Program-made: the position numbers and the translations under genes
Notes under the pieces: model-generated
Databases searched by the model: none
What the model was told of the DNA's origin: nothing
What the model saw: only the letters and a program-made list of their open reading frames with translations
NCBI GenBank assembly: GCA_003024785.1
Contig: PUQB01000477.1
Location: forward strand, 1-64,000
DNA length: 64,000 bases
From: Selaginella tamariscina
Taxonomy: Eukaryota; Streptophyta; Lycopodiopsida; Selaginellales; Selaginellaceae
Reading direction: 5' to 3'
Shown here: in pieces, positions 49,088 to 61,514 of the stretch
Layout of the letters: each line of letters opens with the position of its first letter
How positions within the stretch are numbered: the stretch's first letter is position 1

Positions 49088-49322
49088 CAAGATAAGTCCC
49101 ATGTACCTAGAACATTCCAAGCACCTTTTTCTTTATTGCTTCTCGTCCGATACCCTGTGTACATACATACAATCGGATGTGAATATACAGTTATATATGG
49201 AACATGCACACGCACACACACATAGACAAGATTAGATTATTCACGATTGATTAAACAGTCGGCTTAAGTGATATTTTTATAAGATGATTAGTTTTCATAC
49301 TTTTGATCTCATATGTATTTCT

Positions 49323-49393
<71 letters not shown>

Positions 49394-50202
49394 ATATGGA
49401 TGTCAAGCCGGTATGACAGTACTTAAGCTGTCCAGTTGGTATACTGCCAAATGATTACTACTAATTAATGCATTCAAAGATTTTATATATTATATTTCTG
49501 ATGTTCATGCATACATTTCCCCATATGTGTGTGTGTGTGTGTGTGTACACCTATTTGCGCATGTTTACAACGCTAAACAAGATGTACTAGGTCCTGCCTT
49601 ATAAAGCATATATAGTAGAGTATATGAGACCAGTTGATGCTTATATCTACTTGTTTCACACGCACACGCACACATCTGATCTGTTGCTTGACTCTATACA
49701 CATACAAGTCACAAATGCATACACATGTACATATATGAAACTCAAAACGTCTCACTGCATATAAATATAAATGAACGTATTGGATATGTGGAGTACATAT
49801 AGGAATCTTATATATTATTACATACATTCATACGCATGCATACATATGTGTCGTTGTACTTTGTATACTAAAATTGTTATTTTAGTTAGTTGTGGATGAG
49901 TATATATATATGTGTGTGTAGGTACAATCAAAATAGCTTAATAGTATTATAATAGATCCGTGCTTGTTCTCAATGGTAAAGGAGCCGACAAGGCTAACTA
50001 TTGTGTGCCACCAGTTCCTTATACTTTCTTACCACATATACCTTACTTACAAATAAATAAATAAATACACACACACACACGCACATGCCTGAGATAAATT
50101 TTCAGGGTGTCGATAACATTACGGAAGATGGATCCTTGTAAAGTACCGTACGGATTCAAGCGTGATCCAAGCCTGGATCTCTGCCGTCCAATCTTGGTCT
50201 AA
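49088..50202 (+). pseudogene. Truncated ALKBH 3' copy (exons 7-9)
   Basis: Inverted partial duplicate of the ALKBH gene. About 49,088-49,157 matches the last third of exon 7 (residues FQAPFSL still readable). 49,956-50,019 matches exon 8 and 50,106-50,202 exon 9, including the stop. Introns are homologous too, so this is a DNA-level duplication, not a retrocopy. Damage: the distal iron ligand His in AKHC is Tyr here (ANYC), the exon 8 splice donor is deleted, and the exon 7 donor is altered to GATACC. In exon 9 I count seven differences over 97 bases, all transitions. No promoter or 5' exons are present, so it cannot encode a dioxygenase. Confidence 0.9.
49323..49392. repeat. (GT)n(GA)n microsatellite
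   Basis: About 34 bases of GT repeat pass directly into about 36 bases of GA repeat. It lies in the duplicated ALKBH intron but is not present at this length in the left arm. Confidence 0.95.
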
Positions 50203-50363
50203 GTCTATTTATCTATGCATCTATATACGGATAGATTGCATGATTTGCTAGAAGTAACTTTCTGAAGTTCGTGTGCACGTGTATGTGTGTGTCGCTATAT
50301 TTCTACTACGGTGTTTTGTGTGTGTGTGTGTGTCTCCAAGATATACTCCATTTATCTTCTTGT

Positions 50364-50395
<32 letters not shown>

Positions 50396-51410
50396 ATGTG
50401 TGTGTGGTGTGTGTGTGTGTGAGAGTGAGTGAGTACACACGCACACGCACTCACATTGACACGAATGACTGTTTTGGTACAAGACAAAGGCAAGATCATA
50501 GCTAAAGTCTTCTGGATCAAGAATACGATATGAAAAGAGGTGCATGTGTTTGTGTGTATTATTATTATAAACATATAGGGCTAGATGGAACATGGTATAT
50601 AGACAAGCCCTTGGTGTTTAATATGCAAAACCATATAACACATAATGCTATATTTAAACACACACACGTGTGATATTGGACTGTAAGCAATGAAGCTTTG
50701 TATTCTTTTGATATGATACTATAATTTTGATATACAGTATATAGCTGTAAACTAAAAAGCATAATATACATTTATAAATATGTATATGTAATATGTTTAA
50801 GCACACAAATCATAATTAAGAGTTTCGCTAATAGTCCTTCCGGTCTTTCTTATTTTGCAAGGATACTATATAAACATCATCGATTACATGGACTAAATCA
50901 CATGTATTTAAAGGTAAATTAATAAGCATATACTTAAGTATATATCAGAATGCCCTGAAGTTGAATTTTAAAGTACTCCCTGTGAAACTAGATTAATGTT
51001 TTAATAAAGTTTAAAAAAAATTACATATTCTTTAAGGAATCTGTATCTTCTGTAGGTTCTTTTAAAGATATTAATAATATAACTTATTACAGGATAAATT
51101 ATATCAACAATAATTTTTAAGTTTTAAATGTAAGTTTATAAATTTTACATACATAAAGCTAAAAAATCCCACTGTAAAACTTTATATTTTTATTTTAGAA
51201 TTAATGATGTGTTTTTAATATATGTCAGTATATATTAAAAGACACATTCCTAATTTAAAAATTGATATATATTAATGAATAAAATATATTATATATAGAT
51301 TTTAAACATATAAATAAAAATCATATAGTATATGATTTATAAATAAAACAATATAATCTCTTTCTACGGGGCTCTTTTATAATAATACATAATAAAAAAC
51401 GTGCCAAACA
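50203..51410. other. Non-coding right-arm spacer
   Basis: Inverted counterpart of 29,545-31,050, with extra TA (50,367-50,389) and GT runs. No gene. Confidence 0.7.
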
Positions 51411-51789
51411 GTTCTTTGAGCTGAAACAAGAAAGTGCCCTTCTGACTTTCACCTCTACATTGGGGCATAACCAGCATAGTCATGCTTCATATGGTATGGG
51501 TATGTCATACCATCCCCAGGGTGCATTGGACTTTACTCCATGTGCTAAGCCAGGCTTAAATTTAGAGACATATGCCTCATAGTACTTAACTCCGGCCTTA
51601 AATGCTTAGTCCTTGAAGTGTCCTCCATGGTTATGTCCATGTCAATACTAAACTTTATAGTCCAGTTGCTAAGTTGTAACCACCAGTCAACACCCCAATC
51701 TTGGAGGTTCTTGAAGGGTGTCAAAGCAATACCATATGGTGTATTTGATTTGATGCCAAACTCCTTGCATGTGAATGTAGAAAAGGAGC

Positions 51790-52149
51790 TCAGCGTTGTG
51801 GATGTCTTATTAAAAAAAATGCAGGGCAACTGTTGGACATGTCATTACTGTCTCGAGACTCCACCATTGTCGATACAGGGACTCCCGATGGTAAAGACTT
51901 TGTGAAGATGTCACTGGCCAGTAACTTCAGTGCTTTGGCCTTCAGTTGTTCGTAAATGTAGTGAAAGCGTACCTGACAGTGGGTCCCTGCTGATGCAGCA
52001 TTAACCCAGATAAGTGCTCCCTCAGCCAGACAACCTCTTGTGCTCGTGTCTATGTACTCTGCTTTGGTACTCGAGAGTGTTGCGATTTTAATGGTCCACT
52101 CTATCAGGCTAAAGCAGTAGCATGAAAGTAGATCTCCTTGTGTTACCAA
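51790..52149 (-). pseudogene. Copia RNase H relic (right arm)
   Basis: A 119-codon minus-strand frame holds IATLSSTKAEYIDTSTRG, then after a deletion QVRFHYIYEQLKAKALKLLA and SDIFTKSLPSG. The CDNQS block with a catalytic Asp, present in the left copy, is deleted between these parts. The two copies are thus damaged at different places. Confidence 0.75.
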
Positions 52150-52353
52150 TAAAGTCTACATCTGAGTAACCAGACAACCTGAAGTCTGCTCTCCTCCTCT
52201 TGTACATTAGCTCAAAGTCCTCTGTAACCTTGAGGTATTTTCAAATCTGCTTCACTGCTAACCAATGTTCCCAACCAGGGTTCTCCATATATTGAGAGAC
52301 TTGCTGGTCTGGTGCAGACCATGAGGTAGATCAAACTACCTATCACCTAGCTG

Positions 52354-53136
52354 TCATTCTCTGTTTCTTTGATTCTGCCGTTGGACATTTCTCTCGACAG
52401 GTGCGGTCAATGTTGGATTTATCTTGTTGAGCTTGAACCTCTTCAAGATATCACAAACGTACTGCTGTTGGGACAGTTGAACCAATCCATTGCTCTGCCG
52501 CACGTTGATTCCTAGGTAATAATTGATCTTGCCAAGGTATGTCACATTTTCTTGGTCTTGAGCATGAGTGTTGAGTTACTTGTGAGAATGATGCAGTCGT
52601 CCATGAACACAGTTATGATGATCAGTTTGTCTCTCACATCTTCATGTACACGTTGGTATCAGCAATGCTCCTCCGAAAAATAGCTGAGATGAAGTATCTA
52701 TCGAGTCTCTCTAGAGGGACTTTATGAGCCAATAGAAGTTGCTAGATTTCTCCCCTCGAGCACAAACCCTCATGCATAGTCATGTAGACCTCCTTCATGT
52801 AACGGTTGAGGAAGGTTGTCTTCATGTCTAGTTGTTCCACCTTAAGTCGTACTCTGCAGCTAGAGCCATCAGAAGCAGACAAAGGACTGGTGAAAATGTC
52901 TCCATGAAGTCGATGTCCTCCACTTGGGAAAAGCCATGGGCTACCAAACAGGCCGCTCGTGGTTTGATTTTAAACAGCCAAGGCCTTGAATACTGCTTGC
53001 TTGGGAGGAAGTAAGGAGCATATGTTGTTGATAATAGAGTCGAGCTCATTATTAATGGCCTCCTTCCACTGAGCTGCATTGACACACTACAAAGCTTGTT
53101 GGTAGTTGCTTGGCACGAAATGCCCAGACTGGGCAT
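52354..53136 (-). pseudogene. Copia reverse transcriptase relic (right arm)
   Basis: The beginning (FKIKPRAACLVAHGFSQVED) and end (TYLGKINYYLGINVRQSNG) of the copia RT are readable on the minus strand. The middle, including the YVDDM equivalent near 52,590-52,620, is out of frame with stops. This part is deleted from the left-arm element. Confidence 0.7.
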
Positions 53137-53526
53137 CTACTGTGAAGTAAAACTGTCAAGGCCGAGGCGTTGAGAGTGAGCGCCCACGAGCCTCCTGCAT
53201 GCTGCATGAGCTGCTCGCATAGCCATCTCCTCTCGATATTGTTGCCATGCCTGTGTAGGAATCGACGTTCGAGTGGAGCGTGGAGGAAAAGGGGCAGCAA
53301 CTTGAGGAGCACCCCCATGTCATCATTTGTGTGCTGGGTCCTGCTACTACCTCTGCCAAAGCTTGTGCACTGAAATTTCCAAGTGAGGGAAGTTGAACAT
53401 GGCTCCCTGTTCCCAATGGCGCTGGAGTCAGGGCCGCTGCTCCCCCTTGCTGCTGGACTGCTGGAAGGATTTCCAACTCCTCCCCACCATAGTTGTCGGG
53501 CATCTGCATCGACGATCTCCTCTGAT

Positions 53527-54110
53527 TCACCTAGTGTAAGTTTCGTTCTTGCCATAAGTTTCGTTAAAAATCACATCCCGAGCTATAATCAACTCCTTGT
53601 TTTCTTCACTGTATCCTAGGAGAGCAGCCATCTTAGTCTTGGAATCTAGCTTTTGACGTAACTCTTTGCAAATGCTAGGCAACCAAAAATCCTCAAGATG
53701 GACACGTCTAGATTGGAGCCTATCCACGACTCTTCTGGCGTCTTGCCTTGTGGCACAGATGTGGTTGGAGCTAGATTACGCAAGTAGGCTGCTGTACCCC
53801 ATTCTGCTTTTGAGCGTAAGGCATGAAAACTTGTCTTGTTATGCTGCAATAATTGGCGAAAGCATGGGACAAGTATTCACCCCTCCATCACTATGGAGGA
53901 TCTGTAAATGTGGCCTGTCTCAACTATTGCTGCTGCATGAAACACCTGGAAACTCTGCAGTGCCTCTCCTCTGCACACCACCGCTCTACCGGAATAATCA
54001 TCCACAAGGAGATAAAATATCGCTTCCCAATTCAAAAGGCTAAGAACCTTGAGAACTGCTGAAGAGCTACTTATGCTATTTCCCGTGAATACAAGGTTCA
54101 CAAAGCTCAG
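53527..54110 (-). pseudogene. Copia integrase relic (right arm)
   Basis: Minus-strand frames give the late integrase: NKTSFHALRSKAEWGTAAYL, then QGKTPEESWIGSNLDVSILR and IFGCLAFAKS, and ending IIARDVIFNETYGKNE. The DDE core is missing or scrambled between 53,850 and 54,100. Confidence 0.65.
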
Positions 54111-54812
54111 TCACCATGTTGTAATCACTTAGCATGCAGATCGCCCACTTGTTGATGTGTCCCAGCCTTCGGTGCCCCCACCTTGACGTGGTGCAATGGT
54201 TGTAACCAGTTGTTTACTCATCATCGGGGCCAATGATTTTGCACCTGAGGAGTCCTCAAGGATAGTGCAAGACACATGAAACAGGGTGCCCACTCGCATC
54301 ATATTTGCAACCTTGCCGTGCACCTAGTGTGCAAGAAACAACCTCTCCAAGGGGAAAACACAGCTTCAAAACCGAGCTTGTAGATAAGCCCCACGGACAG
54401 CAGCGGGAATGAGCTTCACCTCACACCACTGCTCTAGATTGATGCCTTGGGCTATGACAGCCAACTCAGCACCATTGCCCACGACCACTTTATCTCTGCA
54501 AGGATGAAGATTAAAAAGAATCTACCTCAAATAAGTGGCATGCTGACCTGCTGTACAGTCCAGCCAAACCACGTCTTATCTAGCCACTTCATACTCGTCC
54601 TCAGAGTTAGTGAGAAAATTAGCTACAGAAGACTGATCTTTGTTGGCCTTTGAGCACTCTCGTCCATAGTGGCCAGGCTCCTTGCATTTATTACAATGCC
54701 CCTTCTTGGTTCCAAAGCTTGGAAGGTGGATTTTGTTGATAACTTGGAGCGCCTCAAGAACAAACTTTTTAATCTAACTATATCTCCACGCTGTATTCCA
54801 CAACACTCCCAC

Positions 54813-55151
54813 TCAGACGTGAGAATCTAAGACACCCATACTGGTGTGATGCTGCTGGAAGAGATCTCTGCTCAAAGGCTTCGTGAGAGCGTTTGCTATC
54901 ATTTCTGTTATTGACACGTACTGAAGCCTGATCTTCTTCCTCTGCACCTTTTGTCAAATAAAGTGATACTTCACATCAATGTGTTTCACTCTGGCATGAT
55001 GCTTGGAGTTCTCTGAACTATCACAATATGCTGTGATTGGCCTTGGAATTTCAAGTTCCATGTCTTTCATCAAGTGCATTAACCAGGTTGCTTCCTTGGC
55101 CATTTCGGTTGCAGCTGCATACTCTGCCTCCATCGAGGAAAGAATGATCAC
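54813..55151 (-). pseudogene. RNase H of the second copia
   Basis: The minus strand has MIILSSMEAEYAAATEMAKE (STEAEY block), ITAYCDSSENSKHHARVKHI (CDS with catalytic Asp) and KYHFI. After a frame break comes MIANALTKPLSRDLFQQHH, with a stop eight residues later. Both halves of the usual RNase H end are present. Confidence 0.8.
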
Positions 55152-55505
55152 CGTCTATAGCCTACTCTTCCAACTGACTAGCCCTCCATCCAGGAAAAAC
55201 AAGAAACTTGGAAGTAGACTTCCTATCTTCAATGTTCCTTGCCCAGTCGAAGTCAGTATAACCAACTAACTCCAACCTGTGACCTATGGAACCTGTGGAA
55301 CTCCCACTCCCTCTATATGTGAGGCAGTACCTGCTTGTTCCTCACAAGTACCTCAAGATCCTTTTCATTGCTGTCCAACGAGCCTCACCTGGATTTGCCA
55401 CAAAGCGGGAACAGCTCCCATTGCAAAAGCCAAATCTAGACATGTTGAAATGGCTAGGTACAGAAGACAACCAACTGCTTGTTGATAGGGAACTTGGGCC
55501 ATGGC

Positions 55506-55678
55506 TGTCACAACCTTTCCCTCTCCCCTTATGCTAACTAGGCAAAGGGCCAATTGGTGTTTATGAGAGGGCCCCTAGTCATGATAACTCAGTTATGCTT
55601 GAGTCTTTTTACCCATATATTCCACATATTTCACAATCTTTACCTAGGTAGTCAACCCACCAAGTTAGAACTATGACA
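55506..55678 (-). repeat. 3' LTR of the mosaic element
   Basis: 173 bp, nearly identical to 61,515-61,687 (for example CCCTAGTCATGATAACTC against CCCTGGTCATGATAACTC), so the insertion is fairly recent compared with its surroundings. Confidence 0.9.
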
Positions 55679-56025
55679 CTCTCAACCCATTTGAGAAAGT
55701 GGATGCCCTCATCCACAGACTCAAGGGGTTGCTACTATACCTTCCTCCAGAAGGTGCAGCCATAAGCGTTTCTACTCATGCCCTTCCTCTTAGAAGGTGC
55801 AGCTAAAGGCGTTTCTACTCACGCTTAGCTCTACTTATGCTTGACTCACACCCAGCTCGTAGGCTATACTCGCATCACATGTCAATTGGGCCAGAGGTGA
55901 TCACAGAGTCGCTTGGCTGTACACATGTGATCGAGGGGTTTAGTTAGGTAAGGACAAGTGCACCAATCTTAGTGGCATGAGCTTTACTCAAAGTTCATCT
56001 CTTGATGAGAATCGAACTCGGAACT

Positions 56026-56037
56026 GCTCTGATACTA
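56026..56037 (-). other. Second tRNA-Met primer-binding-like site
   Basis: GCTCTGATACTA on the plus strand is one base from the complement of the initiator tRNA-Met 3' end. It lies two bases outside the end of the 1.7-kb LTR, exactly where a primer-binding site would follow that LTR read on the minus strand. Confidence 0.65.
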
Positions 56038-56039
56038 AT

Positions 56040-57752
56040 TGTCAGAGTTTTAACCCAAAGGGCCAACATGTGGCAACACGTGGTTGCCAAATGGCCATTC
56101 GACGTCATCACCCTGTGTAGTAACGCTAAGTCTTCCAAGATAACCCTAAGAGTCTGACTCAGAGGCCCAGAAGACTTAGAGTCCTACCCTAAGTCCCCTA
56201 GAATGACCATCCCCTGAACCCTAGAGGATAACCCGAGTAGACTTTTAAGATCCTGTCCCAGTAGACCTAGGCAGGCTCATGCCCTAACCCCACAAAGGAG
56301 ATGTGTCTCACACATACCCTCGTGACAGAGCCAAGGCATCGTCACTTACCTCTTGAGGAATCACCCTCATTCGGGAGTACAACCCCTTTAGGGCGACAAG
56401 GGGTACCCTAACCACAATTAACCCCTAAAGGTTTGAGTGGCTGAGTCATACCCTAGACCTACGGCTAATACTTAGTGAGGACATGAGTGTGCACCTTAGG
56501 CAAACACGTGCTTTACTAAGCAAACTCCCTAAGGCTAGGTTTGGATAACCCTAAGTACATGACCTTGCGAGTGTTTCACGAAAGGGCTTCTGCTAACAAG
56601 TTAGGTTGTTCAACCCCTGATTCCAAGGAGAACACTCCCTAGCCAAGTGTGCCAAAGCACACCTAGTTACGAGACCTAACCTCCCTTGAGCAAATGCCCA
56701 AGGCTTAGCACCCTAGTGCAAGCACAAGCATGTCCTGTTTGCTAGAGTATCCAACCCCTTACGACAAGCCCATGACACAACCCCAAAGGGCCAGGTGTTG
56801 TACATGTGACGTTTAGCCCAGTGTCACATCTCCATGTGACACTGCCTTCCACGATGTGGGCTATCATGCCATAGCCCTTAGATTCAAGTTGCACCAAGTG
56901 CCACAAATGTGGCTTCCTAAATGCCAACTCTAGAACCCCTCAATGAACCCTCAGGAACCAGGAATGTGAACCTGTCAAACAAGATCCCACGCCCACAGTT
57001 GGACAAGGACACAATGTGCCTTGCTTGGCCGTGAGTGCTACACCTAGCTTGACGTGGAGGAGGTGGAGACAAGCCTCAACCTCTGCCTTTTGGAACGTGC
57101 ATCCCACAAGACCTCCCAGGCATGGATTCGCCAACGTTAAGGGTAAGCTACCCCGAAGGTGGGACGTACCCTGTCTGGAAGTTAGGGCGGCACAACAGAG
57201 GGTTGTGCCTTACGACACAAGCTAGAAGCTTGCACCGGAGAAGAGTAACGAGCTCATCATGAACCCAGGAACCCTCTCCTACATACTCTACCTTATTTAT
57301 GTGACGGAGCCCCCCCCCCCTCTTTTCCTATATGTGTAAGTGGGCTAGCATTATATTAGCTAGCCCCTTATTAAGTTAATGAGAGAGTGTTTAACTTACC
57401 TAACTCTAACCCTAAAACCCTACCAAGGGGGTGGGGGTTTTAGGTGGGTTAGGGAACCCTAGGTTAGGTCAACCCTAGGGGTTTCCTAACCCTACTAAAC
57501 ATGCCAAACTCATCTACATTAACCAATCAGCCTAACTGGGACGTCAAAATTGGGGGTGGGTTTTAGAAGGTAAGTTCTAACTTCGCTTAGAGTTTCCTGC
57601 AAATACCTAATGACACCCGGCCGGACCATCACCAGATACCCAAGTGCACTAAGCGGGCCTGTTTCCTACTACATCTAGGGTCCATCAACATAGTACAGTA
57701 GGTAACAACAGTCAACGTCCAAAGTAAAGGGTTGAGTCATAATAAAAACTAT
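56040..57752 (-). mobile_element. 1.7-kb-family LTR inside the mosaic element
   Basis: The plus strand reads TGTCAGAGTTTTAACCC... to ...AAAAACTATGACT, full length. On the minus strand it is preceded by a purine-rich TTTAAAGGCGGGG (57,753-57,766), like a polypurine tract, and followed by a primer-binding-like site. No target duplication flanks it (CTAAT versus CCCCG), so it is an integral LTR or a recombination product rather than a simple solo insertion. Confidence 0.85.
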
Positions 57753-60700
57753 GACTCCCCGCCTTTAAAAATGTCAACGTCCCGTTGACGTCCAACTCCA
57801 AGACTAGATAATGTTAGAAAAAATTAACCAAAACTAACATATCACTTATGTGCAGTCAGCCAAAAGTTCACATAAGTTTTATTACCCCCTTGCATTACGC
57901 GAAACCAAGTACTTTAGAACCGTCGTTCACTAGTCGTAAACCCAGTTGCTAGAGGCACCACCTACGACATGAAGTCACTTGGAGACCTTTTGCACGTCTG
58001 CAAAGTCTGTCACCCAACGCACACAACACTGGAATTTATATTTTGAGGCCTCTAGTTAGTGTTGTTGCCGGCCCCTTGGTTAATAAAAATAAAGATTGCT
58101 TTATTTCTTTATATTAAACACTGTTGACGACCCTTGTCATCTTAGCACACAACAAGCACTTTAACGTCCATCTTAAGTGCTTAACCAAACGCCTTCTTGT
58201 TTCTTTGATTTCCCAATGGTTCCACATTTCCATATGTTACGATATTATAACTTTATATTTTTGCATCCCTCGATGTTTCTCATTACCCCTTTACATAAAG
58301 GTCTGCTACTATACCTATCCCTCATTAGTATATAGTTACGCCAAACTAGGTATGAGATTTTATCGGAATCAAGCTCTTTTCTGATACTAGAGTACTTCTC
58401 TTGAAACCCTAATCTTTGTAAACATGTCAATCTAGCTAGAGGCGATAATAAAGGCACATGGTTGTACACATGTATACAACAAAGTCATGCCAACTTGAAA
58501 TTAGCCCATCCACTTGATGTGTCATTGACATAACTTCATTCCTAATGGAAATTAAATTCAGGTCAAATCTATTACCAAGTGTATAGCATTAATATTCGTC
58601 CTTTGCAACCAACTTTGTATTCTTTTATAACACCAACCAATTCATGGACCAGATAAGTTAACATATCTTTCTTACAAACCAATGTGGAAACCAAGAAATT
58701 CAACCCATTTCTAGTGCCTCAATCGACAACCTTTAGATAACACTTGTCACTCTCATTGTACTCTTTCCCCAAAGAGCACATCATACTAGATACCGTTTAA
58801 TACTTTCTAACTCTTTATCTCACTAAGTTCAAAATACTAAATTTCAAAACTTAGTTTTTACAATAAGAGTCTCCCTGAACTCAGAATACTGCATGCCTTC
58901 ATAACATTATACTCATGTCCATCTCTCAAACTGATTATGTAAATGTTTCTCAACACTATACCGAAGTATAGTATTTAACTTATTGGAGCAATTAGTGTTT
59001 TAATAAACATCTTTTTAAACTTATTCTTATTCTATAAAGAGTTGCAATTTCGATATTGATACTCTTGAATGAATAATGATCGTTTTAACACTCAAATCCT
59101 AAGCCTACCAACTAGTTGTTGTACTAGTGCATATAAACTTACAATCATATCAATATATTGAAATGCTATAACTATAATATAGACATAATCTTAATTTACA
59201 TGAACTGAACTTCAGTTTTGAAACAAAAATATAATGTCACAACAATATTCCGAAGAACTGTTCAGAGATTAAGAGGAATCATGAACTAGTGTCTGGTTCA
59301 TTTAACTGATTTAGTAAGATATTAACTTCCACATAAATGTTATCATAACACTAAAATGTTATATTAACTTCATGTTTCAGTTATATCCCATAATTCAACA
59401 GATCTCTCCAAACATGAATAAGATATTTAGTTTAACACGTTGAACTAAGATACATTATTCATTAAACACCTAGTAATTCATAAAGTACCACATTGCCCCT
59501 CAAGCAATGTATTGAGAAATGCCTCATTTCTCAACTAACTTGAAAACATGTTTCAAGTTATAACACTAAGGTAGTGCCTTATCAAAGTGTTAAACTCAAG
59601 TCTGCTTGAGTCTTTCTATTATATGATTATGGCCACCTCATATGATCATAACCAAGTTTCGATATTGAGCGCTCCAAACTCAATATTAAAGAAATACTAT
59701 ACTTTACTTTGACAAGTCATTTATAATCAATCTTAAAAGACTATCATAAATACTTTCAAAGTCTAAGATATGAATATCTCAATGAATGAGATGATAGAAA
59801 ACCTCATATTTTCGAATTGGATATTGAACCATATGTTAGGAACCTTGAACTACGATCATCAAGAAGGGACACCATCTTCTTGAGCTAATCCTGCTACTTA
59901 ATATTATACTTACAAGAATATTGAACCAACTCAAGGAACACCATCCAAACCTTGAGATAGAACCGATAACTAACCCAAGGAATACAATGAAACCTTGAGT
60001 CAAGAATAATTCTATTTTTCAATAATCTAAAGAACTGAAGATACTTACTTTATAAGTTCTTTGAGTGCCCACATTTGCGACCATGATGCAAAGTCAAGAA
60101 ACATCTTTTGAATAATCGTATTTGACTCAAAAAAAGATATTGATATTTAAAACCAATATCAACTTTTAATTTTCATCAAATACTGACTCTCTGAGGAGGT
60201 ACATGCACTTAAACCTCCAAAATGTATACCCGACTAGCTTCCGACTCATTTAACACCACCACACATAACTTATTAAACTTAGCAAGTTTCCTTAGTCAAT
60301 AAGCAAAGTGGAGAATCTCATATCATGCTCTTTTTAAGCAAGGAATCACCTTTGTTCAAGAGTTTATCCTCACATTACAAACAACGTTACAGATTTCAAA
60401 ATTAAAGAGTTAACAATGAAAATGCACAAGTGTGCGCTGAACACCTTCATTATGCAAGTCCTTCATTACTCAATAAACTGAAAATGTAAATATATGTTTC
60501 CAACATTACTCTTTTTGGTAGGTCATGCCATCTACCTTGAAATTGTACCAATAAGAAAGCAGAATCCTTAAATTGTTATCCCAAATCTCTCTCACGATCC
60601 CGTATGAAATACACTTTAAATGATTTAGTAGAGTTAGCTAACTTGAATACAGAATGCGCGCTTATAACTAAGGTTTCATGTTATACTTTGTTCAAATCAA

Positions 60701-61500
60701 GGGACTTGAATTTAATAAACTATTCTATCTAATGTTACTTGTAGCTAACGTTATTAAAATATTACGAACATCGGATAATACTTTGATTACATTGGATCTT
60801 CAAACCCACTACTTAACATATTCATCATATGTTAATATTCGACATTCCGTTGTATTACAAATTGAACACCATAGTTTACTTTTAGAGTTACACTCTCGAA
60901 AACATGAACTATAATGAGAACTTATTTTACACTTTATGTCAAAATGTAGTGTTCATTCTTATGTTTGAATATGCCCCTTCTCCCGAAGTCAAGGACGCAC
61001 ATTTAACATAAGCCTTTCCCTGTTTAAACATTATTGTTGGACCCAATATTGAATCTTAACCTAAGCCAAAACTCAATAGACACTATTTATTTCTAAATCA
61101 TGTGTTATCCCAAATTCAAACACCTTTAAAGAAAAAGAAAAATTTTCATTAATGTGTAGACTTAGGATATCACAAAACCCACCTCATAAGACTTAGTTTG
61201 TAAGCCAGAACAAACTAACATGCCATGTCTTGTAGAAGTATATGGTAAAGTAACTTGACGACCATAAGGTAAAGTAACCTAGCATATAACTTAAAAGTTG
61301 CCTTCCAAGTGCTACCTTCAACATTGGAGTCCATAACCCACACCCACTTATCAAGTAGATGTCCTTTGAAGAGTTATAAATCTCATGACCAACTCTCTAT
61401 GCAGAATTCAGACGTTAGCTAGAGTACTTCAAGAATTTAGAACTAACTAAACCTCAAAACACATTACACTTTAGGTAGTCCTATTGACCATATAGAATAG
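57753..61500 (-). other. Non-coding interior of the mosaic element
   Basis: 3.7 kb of AT-rich sequence with no frame of note. Its LTR-proximal 350 bp are homologous to 9,260-9,830, showing that the interior belongs to a family with other copies in the genome. Confidence 0.7.
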
Positions 61501-61514
61501 GCTCTGATACCCAT

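Larger units (their letters stand above)
51540..54745 (-). mobile_element. Copia relic, right arm of the inverted duplication
   Basis: Minus-strand copia with more of its body than the left copy. It has a zinc knuckle of C-X2-C-X4-H-X4-C type (CNKCKEPGHYGREC, near 54,655-54,697), integrase C-terminal part (53,527-53,850, with LRIFGCLAFA and KTKMAALLGYSEE), and a linker (53,052-53,555). RT covers 52,354-53,136, with AHGFSQVEDIDFMETFSPV and TYLGKINYYLGINV. RNase H lies at 51,790-52,149. Frames are broken and the 5' gag is cut off at about 54,745, where a different copia begins. Homology to 25,860-29,540 runs throughout. Confidence 0.8.

Noticed and set aside
61501-61514. tRNA-like GCTCTGATACCC sequence as part of a tRNA gene
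   Set aside because: Only the acceptor-end complement is present, directly next to an LTR. This is a retroelement primer-binding site.
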